In this document: one piece after another, positions 21,501 through 31,399 of the stretch
Layout: the number at the start of each line of letters is the position of its first letter
Numbering within the stretch: position 1 is the first letter of the stretch
DNA from: Melitaea cinxia
Lineage: Eukaryota > Arthropoda > Insecta > Lepidoptera > Nymphalidae
Direction: 5' to 3'
NCBI RefSeq assembly: GCF_905220565.1
Contig: NC_059404.1
Coordinates: 16,024,472 to 16,088,471, forward strand
Length of the DNA: 64,000 nt
Translations under genes and position numbers: made by a program
Notes under the pieces: generated by a model
Told to the model about the DNA's origin: nothing
Seen by the model: the letters and a program-made list of their open reading frames with translations, nothing else
The model's database searches: none

Positions 21501-24257
21501 GGGTCACACCAAAACAAAATCTCATAATCAAAATTTACTGTATTCAAGTATGCTTCAAAAGCGATTTTGAATAATCATTGTACTAATTAAAATGATATTT
21601 ATTTTTAAGTAAAGCTATCACCAATTCAAAATATAAAACTGCAGAGAAGAACTGGTAAGAGACTGCCCAGTTACTATTTAAAAAAAAAAAAAACAAACTG
21701 TTAGTTATTATAAAAACAGTTGTTTTACTTCTGATTGGCACAATTAATTTTTACTCACCTCGGTGGTCTCTTCTTTACATCTCGCAGTGGAAGCAAATCT
21801 ATTTGGTAGGTCGTTGCCTTGACTCGGCGGACACTGGTTTATATCAATCCTATCGTAATCCATTTCCATGACAACTGCTGCTGTGTATCTGTAAACATTG
21901 TTTTCATCTTAGGCACTAAGCAGATAGATATTGTTTCTTTAATTGACAATAAGCATTGTTAAATAGCGCAATGTATGCGTTTAATATGTGTAACAAAAAC
22001 ATTCTTTCATTCATTTTGGTTTGATGACTTTCAACAATGCTGTATAAAAAACAAATGATTTTGCTATTTTTACATTACATATTATTCAGAATAAATCAAG
22101 GAGATGGTTAGTATATGAAAACCATACAACAAAAAATTGCTATAGTATCAATAATATTAATAAATAATATTATTTAAAAAAAAATCATCTTTTACATTTC
22201 TCTCTTTACTGTATGTATGTGGCTTCATCATACAAATATAATTAAAGTTTTAAAGATTTATAAAATTGGCTGTCCTAGTAAGATACAAAATTTATAATCA
22301 TCATCATCTTTACAGCCTATACAGTCCACTGCTGGACATAGGCCTCCACAAGTTTACGCCAAAAATAACGTGAACTCATGTGTTTTTCCCATAGTCACCA
22401 CGCTGGGCAGGCGTGTCAAATTTATAATAAACAGGCCTTATTCTTTAAAATATACAATATAATAAACAATTTATACTTAATAATCTAACTGCTTCACATT
22501 GACTTTTGACTTGATAAATCTTTGACCTTAGACGTTTCAAAAACCAAATATTTTGACAAGTGCTGATAAGCTGTTATTTAAGTACCTATATACAAAATTA
22601 AGATAAATAATTATTAATAATATAATCTTCGTAGTTCACTACAGAAACAAAAATAATATGAAATAAAATCACAATTAAGAATGATTGTATGAGGTGATGT
22701 AATAAAGGATTCGTTTTTGAAAATTATTTCTTAATACTCACTGTGGATATTCAATATGTCTGAACTGAGTATGACGTGGATATATGTCAGCTACAGGTGA
22801 TACTGCAGCCACGAGCCACTTGTTCAGTCTACCGCAGTCAAAGTATGGCTTTGTCCAGCTCACCGGTCCTGGTGACTACAACATATACATATTATGTAAA
22901 ATATGAATATTTTTGTTGTTAGAAAAACTTCTTGTAAACCATAAATATAATATAAAAATTAAAAAGATTTATAACAGAAAGTAATTTTTGAAAACTAGAC
23001 AAGTTCGCTTGTCCATAATCTTATGATAACTTTTTTGAAGGTGAACTTATTTTTTGCAGAAAGACTGGATGGGTCGACCATGGGGAGGTTTATCAAGTTA
23101 CATTTGTGACTGGATCAACCTCACTGTGGTAGCTATTTATTTATATTTATTAATTTTTATTTTTTGTTTGTATTTTGTTTTACTAACATAGTTCTTAAGT
23201 AATTTTATTGTACTACCCAACTATGAGCCTATGTTCCTTGACATTAAAGTATTTTAAAAGATTTTTAAGTTTTTTTTTTTTTTTACACAAGGGACAAGCT
23301 TCGTAATTAATTTTTGGGAATTTATATTATGTTTGGTTTGAAACGATTTGCATTAATTCCAACTTTATGATAATCACTTTTGAAAGTTATCACTTGAATT
23401 ATAATAAAATCTTAATAAAACAATTGATATTTAATATTAAAAAAAAAACTTATTTAGAGCTGCAATAATTCTTGTACACATACCTCATCATTACCAGGAG
23501 GTCCGTGGAATGTAAAAGTTTCATTAGTGTTATTAGCATATCTTATTTCAACTTGATATGTTGTTTTAGTGTCGTGTCTCGCCACCACTTTGTCAGGCAA
23601 CCACAACGAATACCATTCATTAGTACGATAGAAATCAGACGTATAATCCTTTGATAAACTTTCAGGATCGAAAGCACCAAGATCTTCAACATGGAATGTA
23701 TTTAAAGTAGATATCTTCTGTAGATGTACTGGGTCGTTAAAATCGTCAGCTCTCATAGCTCTTGGCGCGAACCTAGGCATTGTTTTATTGAAGAAACCTC
23801 GGTACGACGACGTGTATGACATATTCGGTGAGAAATATATAGAACTAGCGTTAATGTACGGATTTGCGGACACATCAGCTACAGACGATAGGAAGTAATA
23901 CATCATTCCTGGATCGTATGTGTCGTTAATAGCGGGTCGTATAAACCTCGACTGGAGGATGTAACTCCAGAAAAACGCTCTCGTCATAGCCATATTGTGT
24001 AAATGTAACATCGCGGTACGATTCGGGAACACAGGGTTGACGTTAAATTCTTTGACGTCTGGGTGGTGAGACACGGAGTCTTCGGGAAGGAAGAGATCAT
24101 CTAAATGGGTAATATAACAGTTGTCGGAGTTAGCTTTATCCATTTTTCCGCGAATCTCGTCAAAGGAATCGCGTATTTGCCATTCATATTGACCGGCCAC
24201 ACCCCACAGCAATGCACACAAAGACACCAAAAGTAAAGTACAGTTCGTTTTCTCCAT
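12313..24257 (-). CDS. GPR158-like double Cache/EGF ectodomain protein without a visible 7TM
   Basis: Eleven coding exons: 24257-23484, 22875-22742, 21888-21759, 21265-21100, 20049-19869, 18715-18598, 17262-17142, 15997-15878, 15245-14957, 13144-13027 and 12567-12313. All joins are GT-AG and in frame, giving 801 residues. Residues 1-22 are a signal peptide (LLLVSLCALLWGVAG). Two similar modules follow. Each has a long Cache-like region ending in W(T)xPYFDC (first near 265-272, second near 650), then LDINQC/IDINQC (318-322; 691-695), then an EGF-like CxPIxGxGFxxGGYxCxC (from 347 and from 718). This order matches the ectodomain of GPR158/GPR179-type class C receptors and insect Smog/CG31760 relatives. 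The frame ends after ITLIFTVLVFLWRYR, a short hydrophobic tail suited to a GPI signal or tether. Several N-glycosylation sites are visible. Alternatively, CAAG|gtagta near 12365 is a weak donor to receptor exons outside the window. Confidence 0.8.
13243..13420 (-). repeat. Helitron 3' end fused to a piece of tRNA-SINE family B
   Basis: 13243-13268 is the reverse complement of a Helitron-like 3' end (gtgcgaagccggggcgggtcgCTAG type, as at 35863 and 42361). It is followed at 13285-13400 by a decayed part of SINE family B. It lies in intron 9 of the GPR158-like gene. Confidence 0.55.
13420..14835 (+). pseudogene. 5'-truncated LINE: reverse transcriptase end, RNase H and zinc knuckle
   Basis: The frame to 14216 encodes the C-terminal part of a non-LTR reverse transcriptase (YQSVIRPIISYGAVVWW) and RNase H (IFTDGSKTSTGTGSG, QAECMGIIMA, ILSDSRSVLQAL). 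It then shifts; the RNase H end GHSGSRGNDAGDRLAR is near 14236-14300 in another frame. A CxxC...H...C knuckle (LCRACLEAEETASHILLGC) follows at 14580-14640, and the copy ends in (aac)n at about 14820-14832. Frameshifts and 5' loss make it a dead copy of an RNase H-bearing LINE (I/R1/LOA group; clade not resolved). It is antisense in intron 9 of the GPR158-like gene. Confidence 0.8.
14845..14905 (-). repeat. tRNA-derived SINE fragment
   Basis: The minus strand carries a B-box-like gggttcgattccc and a tRNA-like arrangement without a proper acceptor stem. It follows directly after the LINE remnant. Confidence 0.45.
15278..15440 (+). repeat. MITE-like family D, copy 1
   Basis: Ends read gaagtggaacttcttta and taaagaagttttacttc, a near-perfect terminal inverted repeat. 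The interior (gtgaatgcgtgacgagagcg) recurs at 36300-36465 (inverted) and 44876-45010. It is non-coding, probably a non-autonomous DNA element, and sits in intron 8 of the GPR158-like gene. Confidence 0.6.
15598..15835 (+). repeat. Repeat family E
   Basis: The block gaggtagg...gtacctcgaccttacagaagatcacag, and a tail ending in gccgacctagttgtataaaaat, recur near 43140-43240 and 6830-6860 respectively. No coding content. Class unknown. Confidence 0.45.
16225..16712 (+). pseudogene. Decayed LINE fragment with RNase H end
   Basis: Around 16480-16540 the translation gives a piece resembling the RNase H C-terminal motif (SHSGIAGNEMAD). A preceding stretch reads like the linker after a reverse transcriptase (RRQFLCDRFLIMPYKILL). 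Several stops interrupt it. Confidence 0.6.
16779..17093 (+). repeat. Family A SINE-like repeat, full-length copy
   Basis: Complete copy from cagcctattac to gtagccacacag, preceded by catcatcat, the simple-repeat tail expected of an RTE-mobilised 3' end (the element itself reads on the minus strand). It serves as the reference for judging breaks in other copies. Confidence 0.8.
17287..17422. mobile_element. Palindromic MITE, copy 1
   Basis: About 136 bp that folds on itself almost end to end: cgccgagttgcacgaaa...ttcgtgcaactcggcg, with internal arms gattaaactaatttaatc/gattaaattagtttaatc around a small centre. It is flanked by TAA on both sides, a 3 bp duplication like that of PIF/Harbinger elements. 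Copy 2 is at 46517-46653. Confidence 0.75.
17518..17691 (-). mobile_element. Short non-autonomous Helitron-like element
   Basis: On the minus strand it begins TCCCTACTAATATTATAAA and ends gcgagcgaagcctcgg...CTAG followed by T: the 5'-TC, GC-rich hairpin and 3'-CTAG pattern of Helitrons. No coding region. It lies in intron 6 of the GPR158-like gene. Confidence 0.6.
17785..18255 (+). mobile_element. LINE 3' UTR tail
   Basis: Contains aatttacattccgaatcgg and ends cctgtttgaataaagctgt then (gatttt)n. Reverse-oriented pieces of the same tail occur at 21515-21700 and 27990-28080. It is a truncated LINE insertion without coding sequence. Confidence 0.5.
18455..18579. repeat. Long (TA)n microsatellite beside a splice donor
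   Basis: Two near-perfect TA arrays, the larger at 18525-18578. The larger ends ~20 bp inside intron 6, measured from the donor of GPR158-like exon 6 (exon edge 18598). Confidence 0.95.
18885..18960 (+). repeat. tRNA-like SINE head
   Basis: A-box-like and B-box-like blocks (attggcacaatgggtaagc; agttcaattcgcgcc) are visible, but the cloverleaf is broken. Repeat, not a tRNA gene. Confidence 0.45.
20210..20425 (-). repeat. Helitron-like repeat with gcactgggcgaccactag end
   Basis: The left edge is the reverse of a CTAG-type 3' end. The interior shares blocks such as ggtagtgtgtgtaat and attgacttaatgtatttttt with 46965-47105. Related 3' ends occur at 63313-63332. Confidence 0.5.
20426..21099. other. 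Intron 4 remainder of the GPR158-like gene
   Basis: AT-rich intron sequence with C-runs near 20745. I recognise nothing more in it. Confidence 0.4.
21285..21415 (-). repeat. Short RTE LINE 3' fragment
   Basis: Matches the 3' end of the RTE copy at 40683-41345 (aggcctccccaagttcg, cttacgtagatcgtcggtcc). Extremely 5'-truncated copy in intron 3 of the GPR158-like gene. Confidence 0.65.
21515..21700 (-). mobile_element. LINE 3' UTR fragment, inverted
   Basis: Reverse-oriented relative of 17785-18255 (aatcaaaatttactgtattcaa and ctgcagagaagaact blocks). Confidence 0.45.
22313..22413 (+). repeat. Family A repeat, truncated copy
   Basis: Runs from cagcctatacagtcc to cgctgggcaggcg and stops there. 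It is preceded by (atc)n. The end coincides with the site where the copy at 2681-6288 is interrupted. Confidence 0.7.
22414..23483. other. Introns 1 and 2 of the GPR158-like gene, mostly unique
   Basis: Apart from exon 2 (22742-22875), this is AT-rich sequence with no recognised element. Confidence 0.4.
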
Positions 24258-24830
24258 TTTTACTTAAATAAACACCAAAAGATATCTTAAAGTTATGTCA
24301 TAAGCAGGAATATAAATAAGCATGTAAATGCTTATTTTCTAAAAACGTTTAACCGCATCGTAACCGAAACCAATCTACGATTGTTTTGATTTGACAGTAC
24401 AGTGGACAGTTTTATATTAGGTACCAGTATATAAGTGTATAGTCTATGGTTTTATACCTTACAAAAAGAATACTCTTTGTTTGACAGATAAACCGAAATT
24501 TCAAATGACATTTAAATAATCTAGATTCTCTAGATTTTCCAAATATAATTTCTATTTCTATTTTCTAATGTTCTATGAATCAATGTAGTTAATAGTATTC
24601 CAGAAGAATACCTTATTACATTAAATGCAATAGTACTCATCAAATCGAGACAATTTTATTTAACAAGTTTGGAAATCAGACTAGTAGTCAGTACTGAGTG
24701 CAGTGCAATGCTTATAACTTCTTATATAAATAGAAAAAAGTTATATTGTCTATTCTTAACCTAATGTATGTTAAATGTTTCTAATAAAAACATTAATAAT
24801 TTAATAATAAAAAAGCTATATTTATAAATA
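24258..24830. promoter_or_regulatory. Shared divergent promoter region
   Basis: 573 bp separate the start codons of the minus-strand GPR158-like gene and plus-strand mRpL1. A CCAAT (accgaaaccaatctac) lies near 24365-24380. No repeat is recognised here. Both genes must start transcription within or close to this stretch. Confidence 0.5.
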
Positions 24831-27800
24831 ATGGCAGGAAGTTTATTTCGTAAGTTTATTACGACATAAATGTATATTAAATTTGATACATGGTTTCTAT
24901 TAAAAGTAATATTTGTTACAGGTTCCTTGTTTAATACCGCTCTAATTCTACCTAAATACAACTTCACTGGCTTAGTAAGTAAATTATTGTATTATTTAAT
25001 AAAAATACAATTAGAAAGCTAAATGATAATTAAATGAAATAATATAATTTATATTTTATTACATTTCATACATACAGTTAATGTAAATAAATACGAAAAA
25101 TGGATTAAAAATTTGAATTTATATCATTTTAGAAATCCATTCATACTGGATCAGTCTACAATGCTGCTCGTAAGGGAACTAGAGCCAAAGCTCGTGCGAA
25201 GAAAGTTAAAGTTGAAATCACAAAAATTGGTTTCATACCACATAACCAAAGAGGAAAAAATAAGTAAGTAGAATAATGTCCTTAATGAATAAATAGCTTT
25301 AAAATCTTATAATTAAATAAACAAGACGGGGTTGGATTTGGATGACGGAATACATGGGGCTAAGAAGAAGCAAGGCCCATGATTTCTTTCTGAGTAAAAA
25401 GAAAACGCAACAACAATCATTTGTAGCTGTTGCACTGTCAGTTGCGGGTCCCATCCCACACATGCCAAACATAAGTGTGTTACGTCATACAGATGTTTGC
25501 CTTGGTCTAAGCGTTTATGTTTTTTGTGTTTTTAGACCAGAGTTTAATCCTAATGGGGGCTGTTGAGTGTGAAGCATTGACTTATTGTTCTTCATTTTTT
25601 GCCTTTTTGATATATTTGTTTAATGGAGTCAAGTGAATTTGATGTAAATATAAATCCATTGTTTTTAATTATCATAAACAAAAAAAATGTTGGTTAAATG
25701 AAAAAAAAATACTTTGTAAAAAAAATAAAGCTCATTGAAATTATAATACCATTTTCTGAAATCTGTAACCTCCATTGTGAAGGCCTTATCCTCAGCTGAA
25801 ACCCAGCTCAGTAGCGTGTCATCCTTAAAAAAAAACTGCCTATATTTATAAATTATCAAAATTAAATTTTTTTTTTTACAAAAAAATGTACATGATTACT
25901 CTTACCAAAACCATTTTAAATTTCCAGGGTAACTCAAGTACATGTGAACAAGCATTTAGATGATTCGTTCAAGATGGAATCTAAAGATGATGTATACCCC
26001 ATGCGGTATTACCGCTGGATTACATATTCTACTGAGGACGCTATCAAGGCCCACAAGGAGACTCACGACCCCACTATGTATAATTCTTTAGATTCATTTG
26101 TGTTCGCCCAAATAGAATTTAATATGGAAGCTGTTAAAAAGGTATAATATATTTCCTTTTACATAATTAAAAAATTGGATCATTATTACGAAATATATAA
26201 TAATTAGAATTTTGTCAGTCACTTGTAAAAATTTTAATTCTATGCTGTAACATAAAATCAGTGCTTCAATATCGTAGTCTCCTCATAACAGTATTCAATG
26301 GATGGAATTTTCTGATATCTTTATTTTAGTGTCAACATCAAACTTTAATTCGTTAGATACTTCTATTTGAAACATATAAACATTACACGCTATACATAAC
26401 AAATAACAAATATCCTGAGTGCATATAATACCTATAATATAATCTTATTAATATAGTTTCTGACAGCAAATAAGTTAGTAACTCATAAAATGGGCTCTAA
26501 GCTAAATAGAATGAACAACTAATTGCTTATTTAATGACTTGAAACTATATAACACTAACATTCCTCACAAATATGTGTCTGAGCTGTTACAATTAGTTCG
26601 ATCAACATTTGCTGCATCTACTCTACAAAATTTAAGAGTAACTAGCTGCTGCCCGCGACGTCGTCTGCGTGAACGCTATACAGGATCAAAAATACCTATG
26701 ATTATACCTTTTAAAATAACATTCATTTACCCGTTTCTTTTTTACATTTCATATCTACAGAAAAATCTCATAGATGGCGCTGCTTTAAAATTAGCTTAGT
26801 TACTTATATTGCGTGATTTTTATAGTGTGAAGCTAGCTTATATAGCATGGTTATTAACATAATAACAACAACATTCAAATATGCGTCGTTAGATTACACG
26901 TTGTTATAGAATGCGTTGAGGAAATAAAGGTTCACTGCTCGTTCCCGGTAGGTGATAGCATGATAATATGTAGCCTATATGTTGACCCGACTTCTTAATA
27001 ATATTCGTGCCAAATTTGAAGTAAATCCATGTGGTACTTTTTGAGTTTATCCCGGACATACATACAGACAAACAGACAAAAATTCTAAAAACTATATTTT
27101 TGGCTTCGGTATCGATTATAGATCACACCCCAAGTATTCTTTTAAAAAAATATTCAATGTACAGTTTTGACTTTCCTACCATTTTATTATACGTATAGAT
27201 GTCATTACGTAGTTTCGTACGTAGTATGCATTGAAAGACATATTATATCGTAAAAAAATTATTTAAAATGGGATATTTACCATGTTTTTAGGTAATGAAA
27301 TTAACCATGTTAGTTTAAAATCATACAATTTAATCAATAAACAAAAACTCTTACAGAATCGTTATATAGAGAACATAGTGCGTCTAACTCTGCTACCACA
27401 CAACTTTCCTCGTGATGAAGAAAGAACAATCCTGGCATTCTGCAAAGGACCCGAGCTGATCAAGCAGGTTGCAGAGGCCGGTGCCACGACTGCTGGTAGC
27501 ACGGAGCTAGTGAAGAAAATACAGGTATGAGTTGGTTTTATAATATAGTTTATGTAATTTTATATGCATTTCATCTGAAAGAACTATATTGTTATATAAT
27601 CCTTTTATTTAGTTTTCTTCATCATTACATCATTACAGCCTATACAGTCCACTGCTGGACATAGGCCTCCACAAGTTTACGCCAAAAAGAGCGTGAACTC
27701 ATGTGTTTTGCCCATAGTCACCACGCTGGGTGACCGCAGTGCTGGCTTTGTCGCACCGAAGACGCTGCTGCCCGTCTTCGGCCTGTGTATTTCAATGCCA

Positions 27801-28369
27801 GCAGTTGGATGGCTATCCCGCCACCGGTCGGCTTTTTAAGTTCCAAGGCGGTAAGAGAACTGTGTTATCCCTTACTCGCCTCTTACGACACCCACGGGAA
27901 GAGAGGAGCTGGCTATATTCTTTAGTACCGTAGCCACACAGTACAGTTTTCTTACTACTAAGAAATTTATATAATTCATATACATTTTAATTGTTGTTAA
28001 AACTTAAGCTACCGCTTATTCGGAATGTAGATTCTGGAGAGAAGAATAGGCAAGAATTTCTGCAGTTACTTTTAAAAATATATATATAAGGTGTTCGACT
28101 CTTAACTGCGTTCCTTCGAATTGGTTGTTCCTTTCTGAATTCCTTCAATTGGGTTTTGCGATTGTGTAGATGATCATGTTCTGGGTATAAAAAATTTCAA
28201 AGTCCTTTTTTTACATTTGACTTTGTTTAAATAGACGAGCTACTTTGATAGATTCGTTCCGTATGATAACTTTCGTAAGCGCGTAAGCACGGCTATAGTT
28301 TACAATAAAAACATTTATTAGGAGATCCGAAACTAAATCGATATTCACTATTATAAAGTATCATCATCA

Positions 28370-28446
<77 letters not shown>

Positions 28447-30741
28447 TTCAGCCTATTGCTGTGTGGACAGCAGTGGTGCTGGACATAGACCTCTACAAGT
28501 TCGCGCCAAAAATGGCGTGAACTCATGTGTTTTACCCATAGTCACCGCGCTGGGCAGGCGGATTGGTTACTGCAGGGCTGGCTTTGTCGCACCGAAGACG
28601 CTGCTGCTGACACTGTTGAATAATAAAACAATAATTCTCATTTCCAGGAAGGTGAAATAAAACTCGGCGATTATGACTACGTCATAGCTCATCCAAACAT
28701 CATAACTGATCTCGTACCAATACGTGGTCTGATGAAGAGACGGTTTCCCAATGTACGTTCCGGTACTTTAGATCCTAATATATGTGACCTAGTGAGGAAG
28801 TTTTCTGCGGGCATCCAATATAGGGTCACTAAAGATGAGCATCAGCAAAACTTTGGTTCCGTTGAGGTCCCCGTTGGTAGGGTAAGTATAATATTTTAAG
28901 CTTACACAGTTACTATGAATACTTTCAATGAAACGGGATTTATATTATGTGTATTTAATGGAGATTTATTAAAAACTTTTGTCTTGAAAGGAGGTAGAGC
29001 TAGATACGGCCCTCTACAGATACAGAGATACTTGTTAACAGACTCTAAAAGGAGTTTAGATATGAAAAATTAAGAGAAATATAGACTAATTGATAATAGT
29101 TATATGAACCAAACTTTATTTATTACTTCTGTTTCTACTAGTTTTTTTATTTTGGGCACATATCTTTATTTTTACTTATATATATTATGTGTAATCTGTG
29201 TAATGACGTGATAATTTTATTTATTCGTAAAAAGAAATCTTAAGACGTAACCATGGTAACAAGATGTTTAAGCCATTTTTAACAACCAGAAACGCTCAAG
29301 AACTTTAAGAAAGATAATTGTATTATTTCGTTTTCGCTTTTTATTTTTTATACATATACTATACACTGTATTCGTGCTAGTGGCTCTCTCGCTCCTTCCA
29401 TCTTTGTTGTTTATATCTTGTGGTGGAGTTAATATACAAGATACCAAGTGAGTTGAACATTTTATTTATCCCACAAGCTATATGTTCCTACATTATTATT
29501 ATTGGAACGAAGTTCCTTACGGCACGCTTGACATTTGGCTGGGTGACCGAACTGAAAAAAAATGTGATACTAAAACGGTAAAAAAAATATATAACGGAAG
29601 TGACGTAATATCAGTCACACGACTGTATAATATGACGTTTGTAAAACTAAAATATTACTAGTAAACTTTTTTTAAATTATTTATGTAATTATATTATTTA
29701 CAAGATCCACGGGCCCATGCCATTTTTACTACATAAAATATTTGTTACTATATGGCGTACCTTTTTTTACAATAGCTTAACTAATTTTTTCCAAGTTTAC
29801 CACTATCAGGTATGGGTTGCTTTTCCAAAAAGGAAATCTTAGGAAACAATTTATTCTCATTTGCTAAAAATTTAGTAGAAGACATTTTGCTTCGCAGTAT
29901 TTGCAGTCCTCCATTGTAACGACTGTTTTTGCATGTGTAAAAAATCCTTGAAAATTACATTAATCAGGCCATTTGACTACTGAAATTAATTAGATCAATC
30001 GATTTCGATGTCAAGAAATATTTCGTGATCTACTAATTAAGACGCCTCGTGAATTTGCCATCATAATTTTTAATCTCTTAGAAATTTAATTGAAATATTA
30101 ATCTGGTTTGACATTACCGTAATCGTATAGAAATCTATTTATGTCAAAAATAAATAAATAAAAATCGCATACGACTCAGCAGATTTGCGTAAAATGGTCA
30201 TAAATAATCTCACAAGACTAATAAAGCATTTTTGCATTTTCGAAAACTATTAAATTATTTATACTTTCTTTAAAAAAATGATTCTAGATTCTTTCTTTAA
30301 AAAATGATTCTAGTGTAACCAATAAAAGTACAATAATTCATATAAATTTTTGTCTGTTTCAGTTGAATATGGAGACTAAGCAAATAGTAGAAAATGTCGA
30401 TGCCCTATTGAAGGACATACAATCAATAAGGCCGAAACGAGACGGACTCTTTATTACAAGGTATTAATAATTTATTTATTATTAATAAATCTAATTTAAT
30501 AAAGTTTTTTGTTTCTTTTTTTGAACAATTCTAAACTTAAAATACAGAAAGACAGACATTCGTCGTTAAAAAGATTATCAAAATAAATATAATTGAAATT
30601 ATTTCCAGGTGTTTCCTAGTGAGTCCCCCGTCCCCAGAGAAGCTCAAGATAGACCCTTTCAACCATGTGGAACGTACTTTGCCTAAAGAGGTCCAGGCAG
30701 ACAGTGACGATGAAAAAGACGTGGTCGCAGCTACAGCTTGA
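24831..30741 (+). CDS. mRpL1: Mitochondrial ribosomal protein L1 (8 exons)
   Basis: Nuclear gene for the mitochondrial large-subunit protein uL1m, which binds rRNA at the L1 stalk. Exons: 24831-24849, 24922-24974, 25133-25263, 25928-26141, 27357-27524, 28648-28881, 30363-30460 and 30609-30741. All splice sites are GT-AG and in frame; product 349 residues. The N-terminus is basic and mitochondrial-targeting-like (MAGSLFRSLFNTALILPKYN). The L1 fold is recognisable from VRLTLLPHNFPRDEERTILAF, GDYDYVIAHPNI, MKRRFPNVRSGTLDP and FGSVEVPVGR; the tail is acidic. The stop at 30739-30741 is followed by AATAAA at 30768-30773. Introns 4 and 5 carry a Helitron-like element and two family A repeats; intron 3 has a decayed SINE B piece near 25430-25500. 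Confidence 0.93.
26642..27199 (-). mobile_element. Non-autonomous Helitron-like element (558 bp)
   Basis: On the minus strand it begins TCTATACGTATAATAAAATG and ends cagacgacgtcgcgggcagcagCTAG, inserted between A and T. A second copy in opposite orientation is at 63340-63930 with the same ends. No coding region. It lies in mRpL1 intron 4. Confidence 0.7.
27636..27941 (+). repeat. Family A repeat with a 12 bp loss
   Basis: Nearly full copy, but gctgggcaggcgggttggtgacc is reduced to gctgggtgacc near 27726-27733. It lies in mRpL1 intron 5. Confidence 0.75.
27990..28085 (-). repeat. LINE tail fragment
   Basis: The gcttattcggaatgtagatt and agaagaataggcaag blocks are the reverse of the tail seen at 18110-18160. 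Confidence 0.4.
28362..28447. repeat. (CAT)n microsatellite at a SINE end
   Basis: About 26 CAT units, directly continuous with the family A copy that starts at 28448. Read on the minus strand it is an (ATG)n tail after the RTE-type 3' end. Confidence 0.95.
28448..28612 (+). repeat. Family A repeat, truncated copy
   Basis: Starts tttcagcctattgctg, with a short internal duplication (gtggacagcagtggtgctgg), and ends after gacgctgctgctg. It lies just upstream of mRpL1 exon 6. Confidence 0.7.
28882..30362. other. mRpL1 intron 6
   Basis: AT-rich, no repeat family recognised apart from simple sequence. Tandem copies of a short aaaaaatgattctag motif occur near 30270-30315. Confidence 0.5.
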
Positions 30742-31399
30742 ATTATTGTTATGTTAGAATAGTTGCTAATAAAAGTTATTAGTATTGTTGATTTTTATTT
30801 TTTCTAAAAAATAGTGTTTTTTTATGGACTTTACTCCTTAAGAATCGATTTTCATAAAAAGTACCCGGTATTAAAAATATGAGGAGATAAATCTACTGAA
30901 CGAATCACCTCGTTAAGTTTCTCGTAACGCCATCTATCGGAACACTGTAGGGCTACGACGTTTTCTAATAACGCCATCTACCCTATTGGGTTCCCATAGA
31001 TGGCGTAATTTGATTCGTTTATTTACCATTTGTTGTATTGTTTTCTTAGACTAAGTTGTAAGCCTTTTTTGCGCCTATTTAGACAATCGATCTGAAGCAG
31101 TAAATTCCAGTCGTGCGTCCGAGCTCAGAAGCGGCCTTAGCCCTTGTTGCGCCCGTGTGCAACCAGTACATTGGCGCCCTCTAGTAGGCGCGGGGTCAAA
31201 ATGGAATACTTACAGTTATATTTTCAAACGGAAGTTCGAGTCCAAATCCTTCCAGTGTTTCAATTTTTGAAGAAATGAAAAATTTACATTATTGTGATTA
31301 AAAAGTTCGAACCGTTCGTCGAACTTAGTAATTGCGGTGTCTAATAAATAGTAGTAAAAATTTACTTTAAAATGTATTTTCGCCTCTGTTATCGGTTCA
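30742..31399. other. mRpL1 3' end and spacer
   Basis: Holds the polyadenylation signal at 30768-30773. The phrase taacgccatcta occurs twice (about 30927 and 30968) with a third, inverted, relative near 31000, so a small decayed repeat is present. No gene. Confidence 0.45.

Noticed and set aside
27282..27530. Independent 82-codon gene
   Set aside because: It is mRpL1 exon 5 (27357-27524) read with its flanking intron.
28362..28447. CRISPR-like or tandem gene array
   Set aside because: It is a plain trinucleotide microsatellite with no spacers.
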